Shown: positions 9,267 to 22,271, counted from the stretch's first letter. The stretch is DNA of 64,000 nt from Dendrolimus kikuchii (GCA_019925095.2 CM034392.1:6956887-7020886); one strand, 5' to 3'. Notes: generated by a model not told the origin, from the sequence alone. Program-made: numbers and translations.

Positions 9267-9981
9267 CGACGAATTATATTTTAAATATTTTCTTTTACTA
9301 CATAGCCACCAGCACAGCCCACAGGCCACTGACAGATGTCTTTCATTCTAAATAGTCAATTATTAGTTTCCCTAAAACCACAACGACCACAGAGGCTGGT
9401 CGTTACAGTACATTTAGAATGTTTCATTCAAAATCGTTTAGAATCTGGTTGATGAGTCTATAATATCTTAAAAACGACTCAATAACGAATGTTAAAGCTG
9501 TGCTGGAATAATTTTCTTGATTACATTATATTAAAGGTTAGTCTTAAGTTATCGTGTTTCGTATGAGTAACAGTTCCGATAGCTCACTTCTCCACATCGC
9601 TTTACCATCTTCCCTGTCAGATCGCCTTATTCATTTATCTCATTCTCTCTATGCTATACTCCTATCCCATCACTTTTATCACCTCTCTTCTATTCCGTCC
9701 CATCTACCCTGGCAAAATGTTGGCTTTGCCTCTGTTTGCAAACATTTATAGGGTATTGCAACCTAGTTTCATTAGGCGAGCCATCTGCCTGTTTGCCAGC
9801 TTGGAAATTAAAAATATAATGTCTGTCCACAGATACATTCTGATGTTTGATTGTTACATCTTAGCGGCCTCTCTTGATTTACTGATTTTTGTAGCTTCAT
9901 TGCATCATTGCGTAGCGGTATTTTGTGTACATAATTAAAAAAGAATTAATTTATTATCAAAATGTAAGTAATTATACAATA
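9267..9981. other. Nothing recognised
   Basis: Contains overlapping open frames (9554-9751, 9651-9938) without recognisable features. The pyrimidine-rich part at 9580-9720 could be decayed upstream sequence of the LINE tail that follows. Confidence 0.4.
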
Positions 9982-10143
9982 ATAAAGTATACCACCATCG
10001 CCACTCCTAATCAGCAATATTCTTGTCACGGGTTTTTGGAAGAGATCGCTTTTTAGCGATAAGACCGCCCTTTGTACATAATTAGAATAATACTAGTTTG
10101 TAAGTTTTCTGTAATAGTGTGCAATAAAGTATCTATGTATCAA
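9982..10143 (+). mobile_element. LINE 3' tail (family B)
   Basis: Contains GGAAGAGATCGCTTTTTAGC, GATAAGACCGCCCTTTGTAC and an AATAAAG-type end with an ATCTATGTATC tail. This is the 3' UTR of the LINE whose coding end is seen at 17699-18232 and 40825-41722. Matching tails occur at 16665, 21100, 21980, 34945 and, on minus, 58565. Confidence 0.8.
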
Positions 10144-10315
10144 ATTTATCTATACAGACCCAGTCATTTTTGAGATAAATAACTGTGATATTCATAGACT
10201 TACAGACACTACAACCGACTGAAATATAGACGGACATAACGATTTTATAAGATATTTGGCTGATATTACTACCCATTTACAAGAAATACCAATAACTTTT
10301 TTATAACACCAAAGG

Positions 10316-10536
10316 GGCTACCAATGTGCTGCTGCTTTCTTAAGGGAGACTGGAACCTGGCCACTAATGCCGGAACACAATTCAAGGTTGTTATGTCGGC
10401 ATAATTTAGACCAGGAGTTGTAACCATCCAGACTGGCAAATACTCTGTCACCTTGGCTGTAGGTTGTTTTGTCGGCTCTCACGACAGGTCACCCGGCCGC
10501 AAAAAATTGTATACTTTCTCCGTTCCTGCACGGATG
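10316..10536 (-). mobile_element. SINE-like family A, copy lacking its 3' tail
   Basis: Homologous to the family A consensus (see 45111-45430). The TTCTCCGTTCCTGCACGGAT start is at the right edge. The last 85 bp and A-tail are missing at the left, which suggests a later deletion rather than normal 5' truncation. Several substitutions mark it as old. Confidence 0.8.
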
Positions 10537-11908
10537 AAATACAACGACACGGATGAATCTACATATACATGTATAACTATGTATATTAATATAGATAAGT
10601 TGTCATAAACAAAGACACCAACAGCTATAAAGGCAAATAAAATATTTGCCAGGAATACTCAGTTTTTTTTTTACAATTTAAACAGACGTGTTGATAATAA
10701 GCTGTCAGCAGCAAAGTAACATAGCTCATCTAATTGCCGGTTTTCCCGGCGGTGTGTTAGCGAGAACGCAATCGGTTCATATCTTTCTTGTTAATGGTTA
10801 CACAGGTTGTGATTTAGGCCACTTGTTAAATACTGATATTACGACATGACGTAACAGTGCCGCTTTTATGTGTGGAGGGTTTTTGAGTGTATGAAATATG
10901 TTACTTATGAAGAGGTATATAGTCGGGTTGGTAAAAAAAACCTGTGGGTGTATAGTGATATACGTTTAGGCGAGTAACTTCATTTAGTAGATTCTCAGAT
11001 CAATAATTAAAGCTATATAAATCGTGTAAAATAAATAAGTTTAAAAACATAAAACTGAATTCAAGAAAAACATAGAGTATGCCGCTATAACAATCCAAAC
11101 AAGCCCCATTGCATTGCATCTCCAGATGCAAGTGGACCCTTGTATCTTTTTCAGGGTTGGTCTAACATCCAGCCGGCTACGGTTGAGTTCTGCAAGGCTT
11201 CCCGTGACTAGGTCAATGTAGAGGAGAAAACACGTAGGGAGGTTAAATGGGTATTTCTTGGCTGAAGTTTGTGTAGCTCTCTCTCTACTCCCTCCACTTG
11301 TAGTGAGTCTATACAGATCCTCGCCGCGTCTCCACAAAAAGGAACAACAAAAAAGAGTTGTAAGTTAGATTGGGTTTGCATAATTACGTCTAATTAAGAC
11401 ACTTTCTAAAAACTCAAAAATTGATTTCTTGATGTTTAATGGGTATTGCACTTAAAGGAAACATCAAATGAAAAGGTCACACCAAGTTTTGTTTCTTAGA
11501 CTTGAAATAAGTAAATATAAAAAAAAACAAGGAGAATATTTTCTCACGTACGTCCCATATAAAGTGTGTTGGATTCAGAGAACGGAATGGAGGACACGTT
11601 ATAAACCCTGAGGTTTGTATAACAATAAATTGAGAAGACAATTTGAATGCCAACCTATCTTTTCAAGACGATTTCTTGAATTAGAAAAATGTATATTAGG
11701 AAAACTTTTGTACAGCAGGATTTACTAGGTAAAATTATCACGTGTTGATCGTGAAAGGACAGTATGGATGATGAACCCACCGGACTAGAGTCTTCCCTCA
11801 ACTGGTAAAGTCCAGTTTCTTTTGTTTGCAAGTGGGAATATTTTCTACAAACTCCACTGCTTGGATATTAATTAGAGGAAATTGGGAACTCCCGGCGACA
11901 ACCCACTA
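10537..11908. other. Nothing assigned; one GC-richer open frame
   Basis: A 98-codon minus frame at 11041-11337 sits in a GC-richer patch and could be a transposon or exon remnant. I recognise no family in it. The rest is AT-rich. Confidence 0.4.
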
Positions 11909-12048
11909 AGGCCCGGTTCCTATATTGTACCGACCGTTCATTTGCTCTACTAATCGGCTAAAATTTTTCATAAGCTCCACTCAAGTAATGTCAAAATTTA
12001 ACCGATGATGAGAGAAGTGAATGAATAGGAAGATATAAGAACCGTCCA
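11909..12048. mobile_element. MITE, family L, copy 1
   Basis: The ends CCGGTTCCTATATTG and the reverse complement of ATATAAGAACCGTCC form imperfect TIRs, with CGTTCATTT near the left end and its complement near the right. Relatives are at 12213-12270 (one end only) and 52366-52500. Confidence 0.6.
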
Positions 12049-12212
12049 TAAGACTATCTCTGTGTTTCTCGAGCCTTAGAAATTAGCAGAACAGAACCAA
12101 CACTGCAAACCTGCCAAACGTGGTTTGGCCCAGAACATGGTTGAGTAGGGCTCTCAATTTGCCGCTAGACCAAGGATCTAGTGCCCCGATTGATAATAAT
12201 ATCGCCTATTGA

Positions 12213-12270
12213 TAGGTTCCTATAACTTGCTATCCGTTTATTTCATTATCATTCATCGTGAGGTCGTCGT
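12213..12270 (+). repeat. Partial MITE end, family L
   Basis: The phrase GGTTCCTATAACTTGCTATC followed by CGTTTATTTCATT resembles the left end of the MITE at 11909. No right end was found. Confidence 0.4.
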
Positions 12271-12346
12271 GTAACAGAAAGAGACAGCCGAAAGACAGAT
12301 AATGTTTGATGAGCTCGCGGACCGCTGTTGCCGACGGATTTAGAAC

Positions 12347-12517
12347 GAACGACCCGTATAGGGTGGAGGAGCGAGATGGAATGCTCCTCGTAGGCCTAGG
12401 CCCATTTGTTGTTGTTGGAAGTTTGTATATATTCTTTGTACGTGTCGGGAGTCGTTTGAGACCTCAATTATTGCACAACGCTATCTATTGGCTTGTAAGT
12501 GTTCCACTACACGGCGC
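12347..12517 (+). repeat. Interspersed repeat family O, copy 1
   Basis: The reverse complement of 48522-48694 matches over about 170 bp, from CCCGTATAGGGTGGAGGAG through GTAGGCCTAGGCCCAT to CTATTGGCTTGTAAGTGTTC and CACTACACGG. The 48 kb copy is inserted in a LINE fragment, so this is a mobile or once-mobile unit. Class unknown; no TIR or tail is obvious. Confidence 0.75.
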
Positions 12518-14582
12518 TCGATAGGGAGTTGGAAGCGTCTCTATACTAATTTCCTCTGAACAATAATATAGTGAGACTAGGTCAAACTTGGAGGACCTCC
12601 CCGGGGGGCCATACTCAAGGCCGTAAGGTATTCTGGTTTCAGGAACACTCCTATTAAGGACAGGCCTTGAGACGTCGCGGCGAGATACGTATAGTTGTGC
12701 CCGGCGCTTCACCAGACGCAGAAAGACGCTGGTGGGTTTTGTGGGTAGTCTGGCGGTCGGCACCCACAATTACTTTCACAGGATAGGTATGTGCAGAGAC
12801 GGCTGGATTTAGGTTCTTATGAAACTTACATTACTAGAAGAGATTTTTATTATTTTACTTCCAATGATACGGGCGACGGCTATATGTTCATGTGCTTCAG
12901 TTAGTCTGTTTGAATATAGTCTAATATTAAATAACTATAATGTAATTAAAGAAGAAGAAAAAAATATTTATTTAGGACAAGATTCAAAAGAGATACCAAA
13001 TAATAGACATACTAATTAATTATGGTGTCCTAAAAAAGCCCTTGCTTAGCATAATACTAGATTCACAATCAGCGCTGATCTTCCGCAAGTACCTATACGA
13101 GATACCACGGATTAGCTCTACAAAGCAAATTAAATAAATTAACTGTACAACTTAATCAAATTATGTACCACTGGTAGTAAGAAATATTTTCCAATTTTCT
13201 TAAAATAAAGAAGAAAGCAAGCAAAATATTAAAATAAAACTAGACCTGCTTAATGTATCCGAAACTTGAATTACATGGATGAATAATTTTATGAGCCAAT
13301 ATTTATTTTTACAGCCCTCAGAGGATTATGTTCTCTTATTTGTTACACACAGATTTAAATCAAAATATAATATAAACGCTATTTTTAAGGTAGTTTTGTA
13401 TATTTAGTGTTGTCTTATATAATATACACAGTAGTATTCTTTTGTATAAGACATATTCATTTCAAGAAAAAAAAATTTTTACTACCAAAGTTATTTTTTA
13501 CAATTACCTAACTTAGGGTAAGAATATTAAAAGCATAATTTACTTCAATCCATAATGGAATATATCACTTTGGGAAATTTAATTAAAATAACATCTAAAT
13601 GGTTTTGCGTGATACACACAAACTGAGAGAAACAAAAAAAGATAACGCCTTTTTTTAGGATTTCGTCGCTATTTTGACAAAAACGAAACCTTAGTACGAT
13701 TGTCATGTCCGTTGAGCTGGTGGTCCGGTTATCCTGGGATTTCCTGGGATTAAACGATAAGCATATTTAATTCTTATATAATTATTACATAAATCAAATA
13801 CGTCATAAATCTCATGAAGTTTATATTATGAGAGTTTGTTTCAAATAACAAACACGTGTTAGTTTGTAATTATACGAAACAACACGAAAGCCTTTTGTCG
13901 TTGTTTCAGACTCAATACAATTGTCTCCCGGAGGATTTGTTGTTGATAATAAAGCTACAGCTTCCCACTTAGATAACTGAATAAGCTCTGAAACAGTTGT
14001 TAAACTTAGCTTATCCAATCAGATTACATAAAGAGTAGTGTTGTTTAACACTTTATAAATAGAACAGTTATTTAACATATTTAATTGAAGAGATTATAAT
14101 TTATCTAGCTTAGACTGACATGTAGTTCGCCTGGGTCTTGGACTTTATTCATATCTACTTTCTGCGAGATATTTAAAATGGACTTGGAATGGATACGAAA
14201 TCTTAAGAAAAAAGTATTACAAAAAAATGATAGCGCTACAAACTAGAAGAAAAAACTAAAAAATAAACCTAACTATAAATTGAACTATAGATATTTCAGG
14301 CAATTTTAAAAGTTCGAAAGAAAGAAAAATATTTTATTTCAAGACAGCGACGTACTTACACTAATTACAAATCATAGTAAAAAGAAAGAAACGAGTTTTA
14401 AGAACACGTACGCCGCATTTTCAGCAAATGAGGTTTGCTCTCAGCTCATTGCTGTGCCGGATTTTTATTTCGACACAACGCTATGTTCGGCTTCCTTCTA
14501 CCGCGATGTTAAAAACGACCTAACTACAAACTAGTTAAGAATATTTTTATTATTATGACATAATTTGATAGATATAATAAAC
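12518..14582. other. Nothing assigned
   Basis: A GC-richer part at 12518-12770 has a 94-codon minus frame that I do not recognise. From 12780 to 14582 the sequence is AT-rich, with no supported exon or repeat partner. Confidence 0.4.
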
Positions 14583-14920
14583 TAGCGGTTCTGGCAGACG
14601 TTGTCTTGCCCTGAAAAAATAAAAATGTAGAACTCGATTCCAGCCCCACCTACCGGGTCTAATTGTGAATCTAAACCATCCCGAGACCCACTCAAATACT
14701 AAATTTTTTACACATTGGGTTACATTATTAAAGTTTTAGTAGGGAACCCTAATTTTTTTAAGTACTAAATATATCCTATATTAATCTGGGATAATGTAGC
14801 CATAGCGTAGCTAATGGTGAAAGAATTTTTAAAATCGGTGCAATAGTTTTTGAGTTTATTCGTTACAAACCTACAAAATTATAAATCTTTCCTCTTTTTA
14901 ATATTAGTACAGATAGTTAA
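14583..14920 (-). mobile_element. Helitron-like non-autonomous element
   Basis: On minus it begins TACTAATATTAAAAAGAGG, followed by AAAGATTT and GATTTTAAAAATTCTTTCACC, and ends in CGCTAGTTT. These are features of abundant lepidopteran Helitron-type repeats. Related pieces are at 19206-19262, 23242-24030 and 47340-47700. Confidence 0.65.
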
Positions 14921-16664
14921 TGTTTAGCTAAACTAATCATTATCATACTTATGCGTGTCACTAACATCAGGAAACATTCAAATCATATCCACTGTGCGTA
15001 GAAATTATACACGAAAATTAGTTACCTATTCATAATAATTTAGAAAAGAAAAATAGTTCGTACGGGCTATGAAATCGATGATAGCACGAGCAAAACAAGA
15101 TGAAAAGTTCCGTTCAACATACGATCAAGTGGGAGTTGTAATCTTTCACTGTAGCTTTTCTTCGCCAAAGTAGTGCGCCCGTATTTCCCAAGTGACGTCA
15201 AGTGGAAACCTCGTGACTGTTTAAACAGGTTGTCGTTTTTTTTTTGGGTAAAGGGAATGAAATATTACGATAAATCTTATACGTTTTTTTCATTCACTTG
15301 AATCTTTTGATGGCAATTTTATAACCCTCCAGAGGAATATAGGGGTATTTGATTTGATTTTGTTGGATGACGTGTAATATATGTAATGTAATGATACATG
15401 TAGGATTATTCTTTTTTCTTATTTTACTGGCAATAATCATTGCATGAATGAGTAATGAAATAAAAAAACACGGGTGAGAAAAATGACCCAGACTTTTGGA
15501 GGGCCTGCGTGGGGCCATAGGAATTCCAACACGTATATTATTATTATGTAAACAAACACAGACATTTAATGTAGTATAAGGTTTTTTCCTCATAATGGCT
15601 ACGTTTAATCATTAGGCAAACTATAACATAAATACTATATAGCCACTGGTCGATTTTATTTTTGCTTATCTCGATTCATAAGTCGAGGAAGCCGTAGAGC
15701 ATGTTTGCTCAACGAATGCAGAACACACGTCTGTACTGAGCCACTTACGTCGAGAATACAACCGGATGGAGCGCTGAAGAAATCAGTAAAATACATATTT
15801 ACTGCATTTTGACTATGTGCTTTTTGAATTAACAAACATGACGAGACTTTGCTAGAAAATATTTATCACAAAATTGCTTTAAAAACAAAAAAAAAAAATA
15901 TTTGTACCTTTTTTAATAGCCGTATTACTCTACTATTACGTCTTACCCCGAATTATTCTAAAATAAGCATACGTAGTTCTAGGCAAATAATTATGTATTT
16001 ATTTCAAGGGTGCTTAAACTTGTAGATAAAAACATGTTATTTAATTAGCTTGAAATTTTCACTGATAAATGCATCAGATATCACTGGGTGGTTTTGGCCT
16101 GTTTCTTCTTAATTACATTCAACAACAATATCAAATAGTAATCAAAACTTAATTGACCATCCCCGGCATCTATTACCGTTTTAGTATACGCGTAAAAATG
16201 CTCAAAGCTATTTTCAGTAGATCGAGTGATAGTTCCCATCAATCCCAATTAACATTCTACGCTCCTTTCGTTTGTAGATTGAATACAACTCTACAATCAT
16301 GCAAAGCGAGTGCGACTCATTTCAATAGAAATAATAAAGTCCACGCTCCTACGGGCAGACAATGCCCAGTCTCCCCTATTATTGTTTCACTGCATCGGCC
16401 GCTCGACCTCGACATCGTTGCAATTCAGTATTGTTTCATGTACTTAATGAAATATTATGTTATACTGGTACAAAGTAATTAGCTGAAATTGGGACTGAAA
16501 TGTGCGTAAAATTTTAAGTGTTTATTTAATTGTAGGTTTGTTCATTTATACGAGGGGTATCATTTAGAAAAGCGCGGTTCATTCCAAACTTATAATAATA
16601 ATCTAAATTAATTAAGAGTTATTTTAATTAGGCTCCCAATTTAAATTATAATAATAATAAGACC
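14921..16664. other. Nothing recognised
   Basis: AT-rich. Open frames at 15294-15593 (minus) and 16153-16482 (plus) have no family features. The latter overlaps a GC-richer patch at 16250-16420. Confidence 0.45.
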
Positions 16665-16755
16665 ACACTTTGTGCACAATCAGATTAATAGTTTTAGTCT
16701 GTACGTATATTTTTGTATTAGTGTGTAATAGAGAGATATCTATCTATCGATATAT
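16665..16755 (+). mobile_element. LINE 3' tail fragment (family B)
   Basis: Matches only the last 90 bp of the family B tail, from TTGTGCACAATCAGATTAAT through AGTCTGTA to AATAGAGAG and an ATCTATCTATCG tail. It is a very short, 5'-truncated insertion. Confidence 0.65.
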
Positions 16756-17698
16756 AAGAGATATAAAGATCGTGATAGGAACGCTTCAGCTAGTGTACGT
16801 GTACACGTTTTACGGAATCCGACTTATCATGTGGGGAATTATTGTCCAGCCATACAACCTAACCGAAATACCGGTAGAAAGGATAGGGACAAGAAATGCA
16901 GGCTGGACGTGGTGTAGGATGATATACGTACCAATCGTCTTACAATAAGAGATGTTGAAGTTCCTATGAAGTGCAGAAGTAATATTACAAAAGCAGACGA
17001 TGACTGAACATAGGCTTTTTAGGGCGATAGTATCAGAAGTAGTAAAGTAAACCTAATTAAAGTTAACGTGAAAGAGCCCGTATGGAAAGCCCACGCATTT
17101 AATTAAAACAAAACTTGAATACTTTTCCACAATTTTACAAGTGCTTCACAAAATTTTCGAATGGGTAACTTAATAACTGAAGTTTGACGGATTAATAACT
17201 TTGTTAATAATTTCCGAAACTACGGTTAGACAGACTGGTTGGATCATATTAATTTTACCAAGAATATTAATAGCCAGCTTAACAATTTTGCTTTTGTTAG
17301 ATGTGAACTATTTACTTAAATAAATATTTTGTCACAAAGTACAAAGTTTGAAACTGGATTAAATTTATCAACAACTTACAACGTGTTATATAAAGTACAG
17401 CAGGTAAACTTGATATTCATCTATCAGATGCGTGTACACATAGATTGGAGAATCTTAGTAAACTAGATTAAATATAATATGAACACGGCCAATAAAGGTT
17501 TTCTATGGATTGTAATAAAGACTTTTGATTCATTCATCACTTCACTTAAAATCTACTTTGATACAAATCCTGTTAGACTTAAACTAATACCTAGCAAACG
17601 TGCTTTTGAAGTGGCTGCTCAGTTTAAAAAAACACATTTTGTTTTGTTATTAAACACAATATAAGAGAGATATAGGAGAGGGTTACCTTTTTTAGTTC
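16756..17698. other. Nothing recognised
   Basis: No supported gene or repeat. The plus frames at 16670-16948 and 17479-17664 show no family features. Confidence 0.45.
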
Positions 17699-18232
17699 TG
17701 TCTAGATTATTTATCCGTTCTCTTCAAAGTGCATTCACTCAGTCACTACATCCTACATCCATCTACCTTTCTTACATCTTTCTCATTCCCGTTATTTGCG
17801 CTCTAGTAATAATCTCTCCTGTACACGCTTCTCCCTTCGTTGATAACTCCTTCACTGTACAAGCTGTCCGTTTATGGAACTCACTGCTTCTCAACACCAG
17901 ACAAGCTAAATCCATATCGTCTTTTAAACTGATGGTTACTAATTTAATTGTCTTTGATCCTGTCAGGTCTACTAATGCTGCTGATTCTACATATAGTATG
18001 ATATGTTTAATGTTTGTATAGTATATTATTTATTTACTTGTTCTTGGAATGTTTCATATTATTTGTTGTCTCCACAGCCACTGTTATGTATTAATATTTT
18101 CCTTAGTTTAGGGGGTTGTCTGGAAGAGATCGCTTTAAGCGATAAGGCTGCCCTTTGTTCAATATTTATTGTACCTAGTTTTTAAGAACGTATTTTTATT
18201 TTTTGGTGGACATTAAAGTGTTTTCATTCGTT
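17699..18232 (+). pseudogene. LINE (family B): end of reverse-transcriptase ORF plus 3' tail
   Basis: The coding end reads in two frames. LSHSRYLRSSNN is followed, after a frameshift, by DNSFTVQAVRLWNSL, RQAKSISSFKLMVT. This matches the end of the better preserved copy at 40825-41722 (NSFAVQAVRLWNSLPLKIRQ). The characteristic tail follows from about 18115 with GGAAGAGATCGCTTTAAGCG. The frameshift and truncation make it non-functional. Seeing coding and tail together shows that the isolated tails elsewhere in the window are LINE 3' ends. Confidence 0.8.
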
Positions 18233-18246
18233 CACTCACTATAGCT

Positions 18247-18350
18247 ATATATTTTATTGTCTGAAGCAGGCAAGCAGGAGGACGGCTCCCCTGACTGAAA
18301 GTGGTTAGCGTCGCCTGTGGACGTTTGCAACGCCAGGGGCTTTCCTAGGC
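18247..18350 (-). mobile_element. LINE 3' tail fragment (CR1-like, shared with family A)
   Basis: On minus it reads CTGGCGTTGCAAACGTCCAC, AGGCGACGCTAACCACTTTC and GTCCTCCTGCTTGCCTGC, ending CAATAAAATA. This is the same type of 3' end as the fragment at 63120-63438 and the last 85 bp of SINE-like family A. Only the non-coding tail is present. Confidence 0.6.
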
Positions 18351-19205
18351 GTGGCCGAACTTTAAGAAATTTTATGACGTTTTTTTTAAAGAATCCATGA
18401 CATAGCGCAGAGGGAAAACTACGATGGGATATTCCCTACAGATTGGTACGGCGGATGATCCCTATATACGAGTATATGGGTCAAAGTCATAATAAAAACA
18501 ATCTGTGATTTTCTTATAATAATCTAACTAGTCAATAATCAACGTGAGTTAACCCTTTGAAATCCCGTCAATTACAGCCTCGATTAGTCCGGAGAGTGTA
18601 ATCAGCTGTTATTGAAAGCTTAGATGACACAAAATCGAAACAAGACTACCTAGTGTAGTGAAATGAGGCGTACGCTTGATTTGACCGCAAATAGATGGCT
18701 TTGACTAGCTTTGAGTGGGCTACTTCAATTCCCTGGTTTGGTATACGGTAGTGTTTATTGAAATGTAAATTGGAAATATATTTAGTTTGTATGTAAGTGC
18801 AAATAAGTTTGTAGATAGTTCTGTGTGCTAAAAAGTAAATAACTCTTCGAGCAAATTACAACTTTGAGTGTCCTGTATGTAATAATTAATGACACAAAGA
18901 AAGAATCAAATATATTATAAAAGTGAATAATTTAAGGTACTATTTTAGCTCCAATGCACTACTTATCAACGTGAAATTAAAACATAAAATTAATTGAGTA
19001 TGCATAGGAAATATAATTCCTAGATATTAGCTAAACCGCTTTACAACTACACTGTAACAGAGCGTGGTGCTCAGTGAATCATAAGTAATTAAATAATATT
19101 AAAGTAAATAAAATTCATGTTTTTCCATGTCTACATTCCATACACCTATATATGTATAAATTTGAAACACATATTTTTGTATTCATAATAATACTCAAAT
19201 ACTAC
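18351..19205. other. AT-rich, nothing recognised
   Basis: No motif or repeat partner was seen. Confidence 0.5.
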
Positions 19206-19262
19206 TACTACTATACTAATATTATAAAGAGGAAAGATTTGTATTTTTGTATGTTTGTAATT
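19206..19262 (+). mobile_element. 5' end of a Helitron-like element
   Basis: CTAATATTATAAAGAGGAAA and GATTTGTATTTTTGTATG match the 5' ends at 14920 and 24030 (both on minus). Similarity fades after about 60 bp, so only the end remains or the remainder has diverged. Confidence 0.55.
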
Positions 19263-19723
19263 CAAAAACTACTGAGAATACACAAACATATTAGAGTAGA
19301 ACAGACTACTATTCAATAAACCTGAAACTTACGAGCCAAGCAACCTGTTTATATCTTAGAAAATGTATCTTTTCGCTCTAAAAGAATGATATAATTTCCT
19401 TACTCACTTACTGGAATATAGTATGAAATGAAGCAAAGCCCTATACGCGCAAAGTAAAGTCTTTGATACACGGTAGAGTGGCGGATGCTCAGTAATTTTG
19501 TTATGACAACATAAACAGATTAATGAAATCTTATCAAATTGAGATGCAGTATTTATTGTTTTCAAATTAATTGTATCAACAGTGATATTGTAACACATAA
19601 TAGAGGGCAGTAAACTTTTCATATTATCATAGTGTATATATAATATACCTACCTGCAGTTTTAGATTAAAATGACTATGACATATTTTAAAGACAGACGG
19701 TCAGATGGGCATAACGATTTAAT
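19263..19723. other. Nothing recognised
   Basis: AT-rich. A short minus frame at 19404-19622 has no family features. Confidence 0.5.
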
Positions 19724-20112
19724 AATAAAACTACGTTTTAAAGGTTTTAAGCGCGGTATTCTATTTGATTTTTATTCCGACGTTTCGGCCACTTTTCAAT
19801 GGCCGTGATATTAAGTAAGCTCTAAGCTAGGCACGTTGCTGCAGAGTTTCTTGCGCCGCTTCTTCTCTGCAAGTCACAACATGATGCGGTCTTAAATTAG
19901 ATTAGGCATCCATAGAGTTAATAAAAAACATAAACAAATATCACAACTAAATAATTAAAATAATAATTTAATTTAAGAATAAAAGCTTAAACATATTAAT
20001 TAATATTTGACACCTTTACCTTCCGTGATCATGGCTACTGAAAAGTGACCGAAACGTCGGAAGAAAAATAAAATAAAATACCGCTTAAAACCATTAAAAC
20101 GCAGTTTTATTG
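19724..20112. mobile_element. TIR element, family P ('GACGTTTCGGCC'), complete copy
   Basis: The left end runs ATAATAAAACTACGTTTT, GGTTTTAAGCGCGGTAT, CCGACGTTTCGGCCACTTTT and GCCGTGAT. The right end carries the reverse complement of this about 85 bp arm. The interior (about 210 bp) has no ORF. It is a foldback/MITE-like element. Shorter or partial copies are at 38010-38078, 46154-46372 and 61985-62071. Superfamily not assigned. Confidence 0.8.
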
Positions 20113-21099
20113 TACGAATTGACATTACAACATTCGTATTACCATGATATTAAATTATTTGGAAAACCTGATTAAACAAACATAATGTAGAAGACATCGT
20201 TACTGATTATTTAAATTTATATAATATATAATATTTATTAAAATAAACTATTAATAAAAAAAGCTTAAAATCGCTTTTTACAAATCCCTGATGCGAAACT
20301 ATTAAATTCAGCGCATTTTGTGTAGCTACAATATATATTCTTTTGGTTGAGGTAATCTGCAATGCAGCGCTTTCGGAAAGGGTAAATATTTAAGAATAGC
20401 CTGAGACTATCTTTAAACAACATATTTTTACATTATTGAAGTTGTTAGATTTATGTGTTCAGATCAAGTGTGCTTGAAAGATGACGTCCACTGAAATATA
20501 TATGCTATCGCGATACCAGATGAGTGCCAGCAACACTTTAGTAGGTACAGTCGAACTCATTAATATATAAGCTTTGCAAAGGATTCAAGATATTGTAAGC
20601 ATTGGAATATTACAAAATGTCCTTACAATCAAACACATCAATAATGTGTAGTTAAGTTTTAGATTAATTTATATAAGACAAATATAATATGTGTATTACG
20701 ATCATGTGACCAGTTATTGATTCATAAATATTTTGATTTCCACAGTTTACATTTAAACTGCTTTGTCAATAATATTTTATGAATAAGACTATTTGAATGA
20801 TATTCTCGCAAGTATTGGATATAAATATGAATGAATGATTTTGATCCTAGGCTATTGAGCTATATTTGCTTATATGGCTGATCACAAATTATTCTAAAGT
20901 GTTCAGGCATATATTATTGAACCGATTACATGATGTTATTTTAATGATTTACAGATTGCAAGGATATTTTGTAACATTCTAATGCTGACAATATTTTTAA
21001 TCCTTTGCAATACTTATATATTAATAAACTCGACTACACGCAATAAAGAATCGACGATGTAGTTTTGATTAACACTCATACTACGTTTAATGCATAACA
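20113..21099. other. AT-rich, nothing recognised
   Basis: No supported gene or repeat was seen. Confidence 0.5.
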
Positions 21100-21262
21100 T
21101 TTTTCCATCGCCATTATCATCTCAATTCATTCCTGGGGTTGTCTGGAAGAGATCGCTTTTTAGCGATAAGACCGCCCTTTGTACGTAACTAGATATAATT
21201 TTAGCCTTTAAGTTCATCTTTGTATTGGTGTACAATAAAGAGTTATCTATCTGTCTATCTAT
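21100..21262 (+). mobile_element. LINE 3' tail (family B)
   Basis: Begins near CATCGCCATTATCATCTC, which also precedes the minus-strand copy at 58565-58735. It continues GGTTGTCTGGAAGAGATCGC and ends GTGTACAATAAAGAG with a (TATC) tail. Confidence 0.85.
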
Positions 21263-21411
21263 TTTTCAGAAAAATTATAATATTTTTTATAAATTTAACT
21301 ACTCGTAAAATGTGATTCAATCATATCTTTTACAACCAATATAACATTTACAAAGAAATATCTAAAAGTGAACTTTAAAAATAAATGAAACCCTAAAATA
21401 TCTACAGATTA

Positions 21412-21597
21412 AGGGCCAATTTTTAAATCAGCAGATATAAGTTATCAGCCGAATAAATTATAACCTGACTAAATTAAAAAATGAAACAATTCAACTCTTT
21501 TATTCATACAACTGTCATTTTAAATTTTCTCATGTTATAATTAATTCTATATATAACTCTTCTAGTCTGATGATTGAAAAATCGGCTCTAAGTTATT
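21412..21597. mobile_element. MITE, family K (PIF/Harbinger-like), copy 1
   Basis: The ends AGGGCCAATTTTTAAATCA and the reverse complement of TGATTGAAAAATCGGCTCT match the better preserved copy at 53029-53171. The interior CAATTCAACTCTTTTATTCA is shared by all three copies. A TTA lies at the left border. Confidence 0.7.
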
Positions 21598-21979
21598 TAG
21601 TTATTCTTATTCCCATTAGTTAATGGAAAATTTAGCGTCAGACTAATACGTTGTTCAAGACTTTTGACCATGTCTCAATAAAGCTTGACGTGTGTGTGTT
21701 TGTGTAGCCTCCATGGTCCAAGCAAGCGTAAATAACTAAAATTGAAAACAAAAAAATCACAATATAATTTTTTGCTATTTTTCGCTTAGCTTTGGTGGTT
21801 ATAGAGGTTAAAATTAATATATGCGATGACGAAGTATTATCAGATTTGTTTATTACGTTGGAAGATTAATTTTTTATTAGCTTTCCTCAGATTAGTTGTT
21901 TATGGTGTATATAATAATAGGAACAGAACATACTAAATTAAATACGTAATTGTTGTTTCTTGTCATTTCAGATGACTTG

Positions 21980-22098
21980 AGGTTGTCTGGAAGAGATCGC
22001 TTTTTGCCGACAAGACCCTTTTTGCACGATTAGATATAAGTTTTAGTCTGTAAGATTATTGTTGTATTTACATGTAATAAAGACTTATACTATCTATT
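21980..22098 (+). mobile_element. LINE 3' tail (family B), diverged
   Basis: GGTTGTCTGGAAGAGATCGC is followed by a diverged stem (TTTTTGCCGACAAGACC) and an AATAAAG end. It is older or more mutated than the copy 850 bp upstream. Confidence 0.75.
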
Positions 22099-22271
22099 GT
22101 TTCAGGCGCTTTCTTTAAATTACTAAATTATTAAAGGTACTAATACTAAATTATTTACATATCAAAGAAACATTCAAAAAAATATATGAATATGTATATA
22201 GGTTTGTCTGGACGTTTGTTTGTCCCCTCTACAGAGTTTTGGATATATATATACAAATAATTTTTTACTGA

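Noticed and set aside
11041..11337. 98-codon minus frame as a gene
   Set aside because: Not recognised, no exon signals checked out, and no conserved motif; left unassigned.
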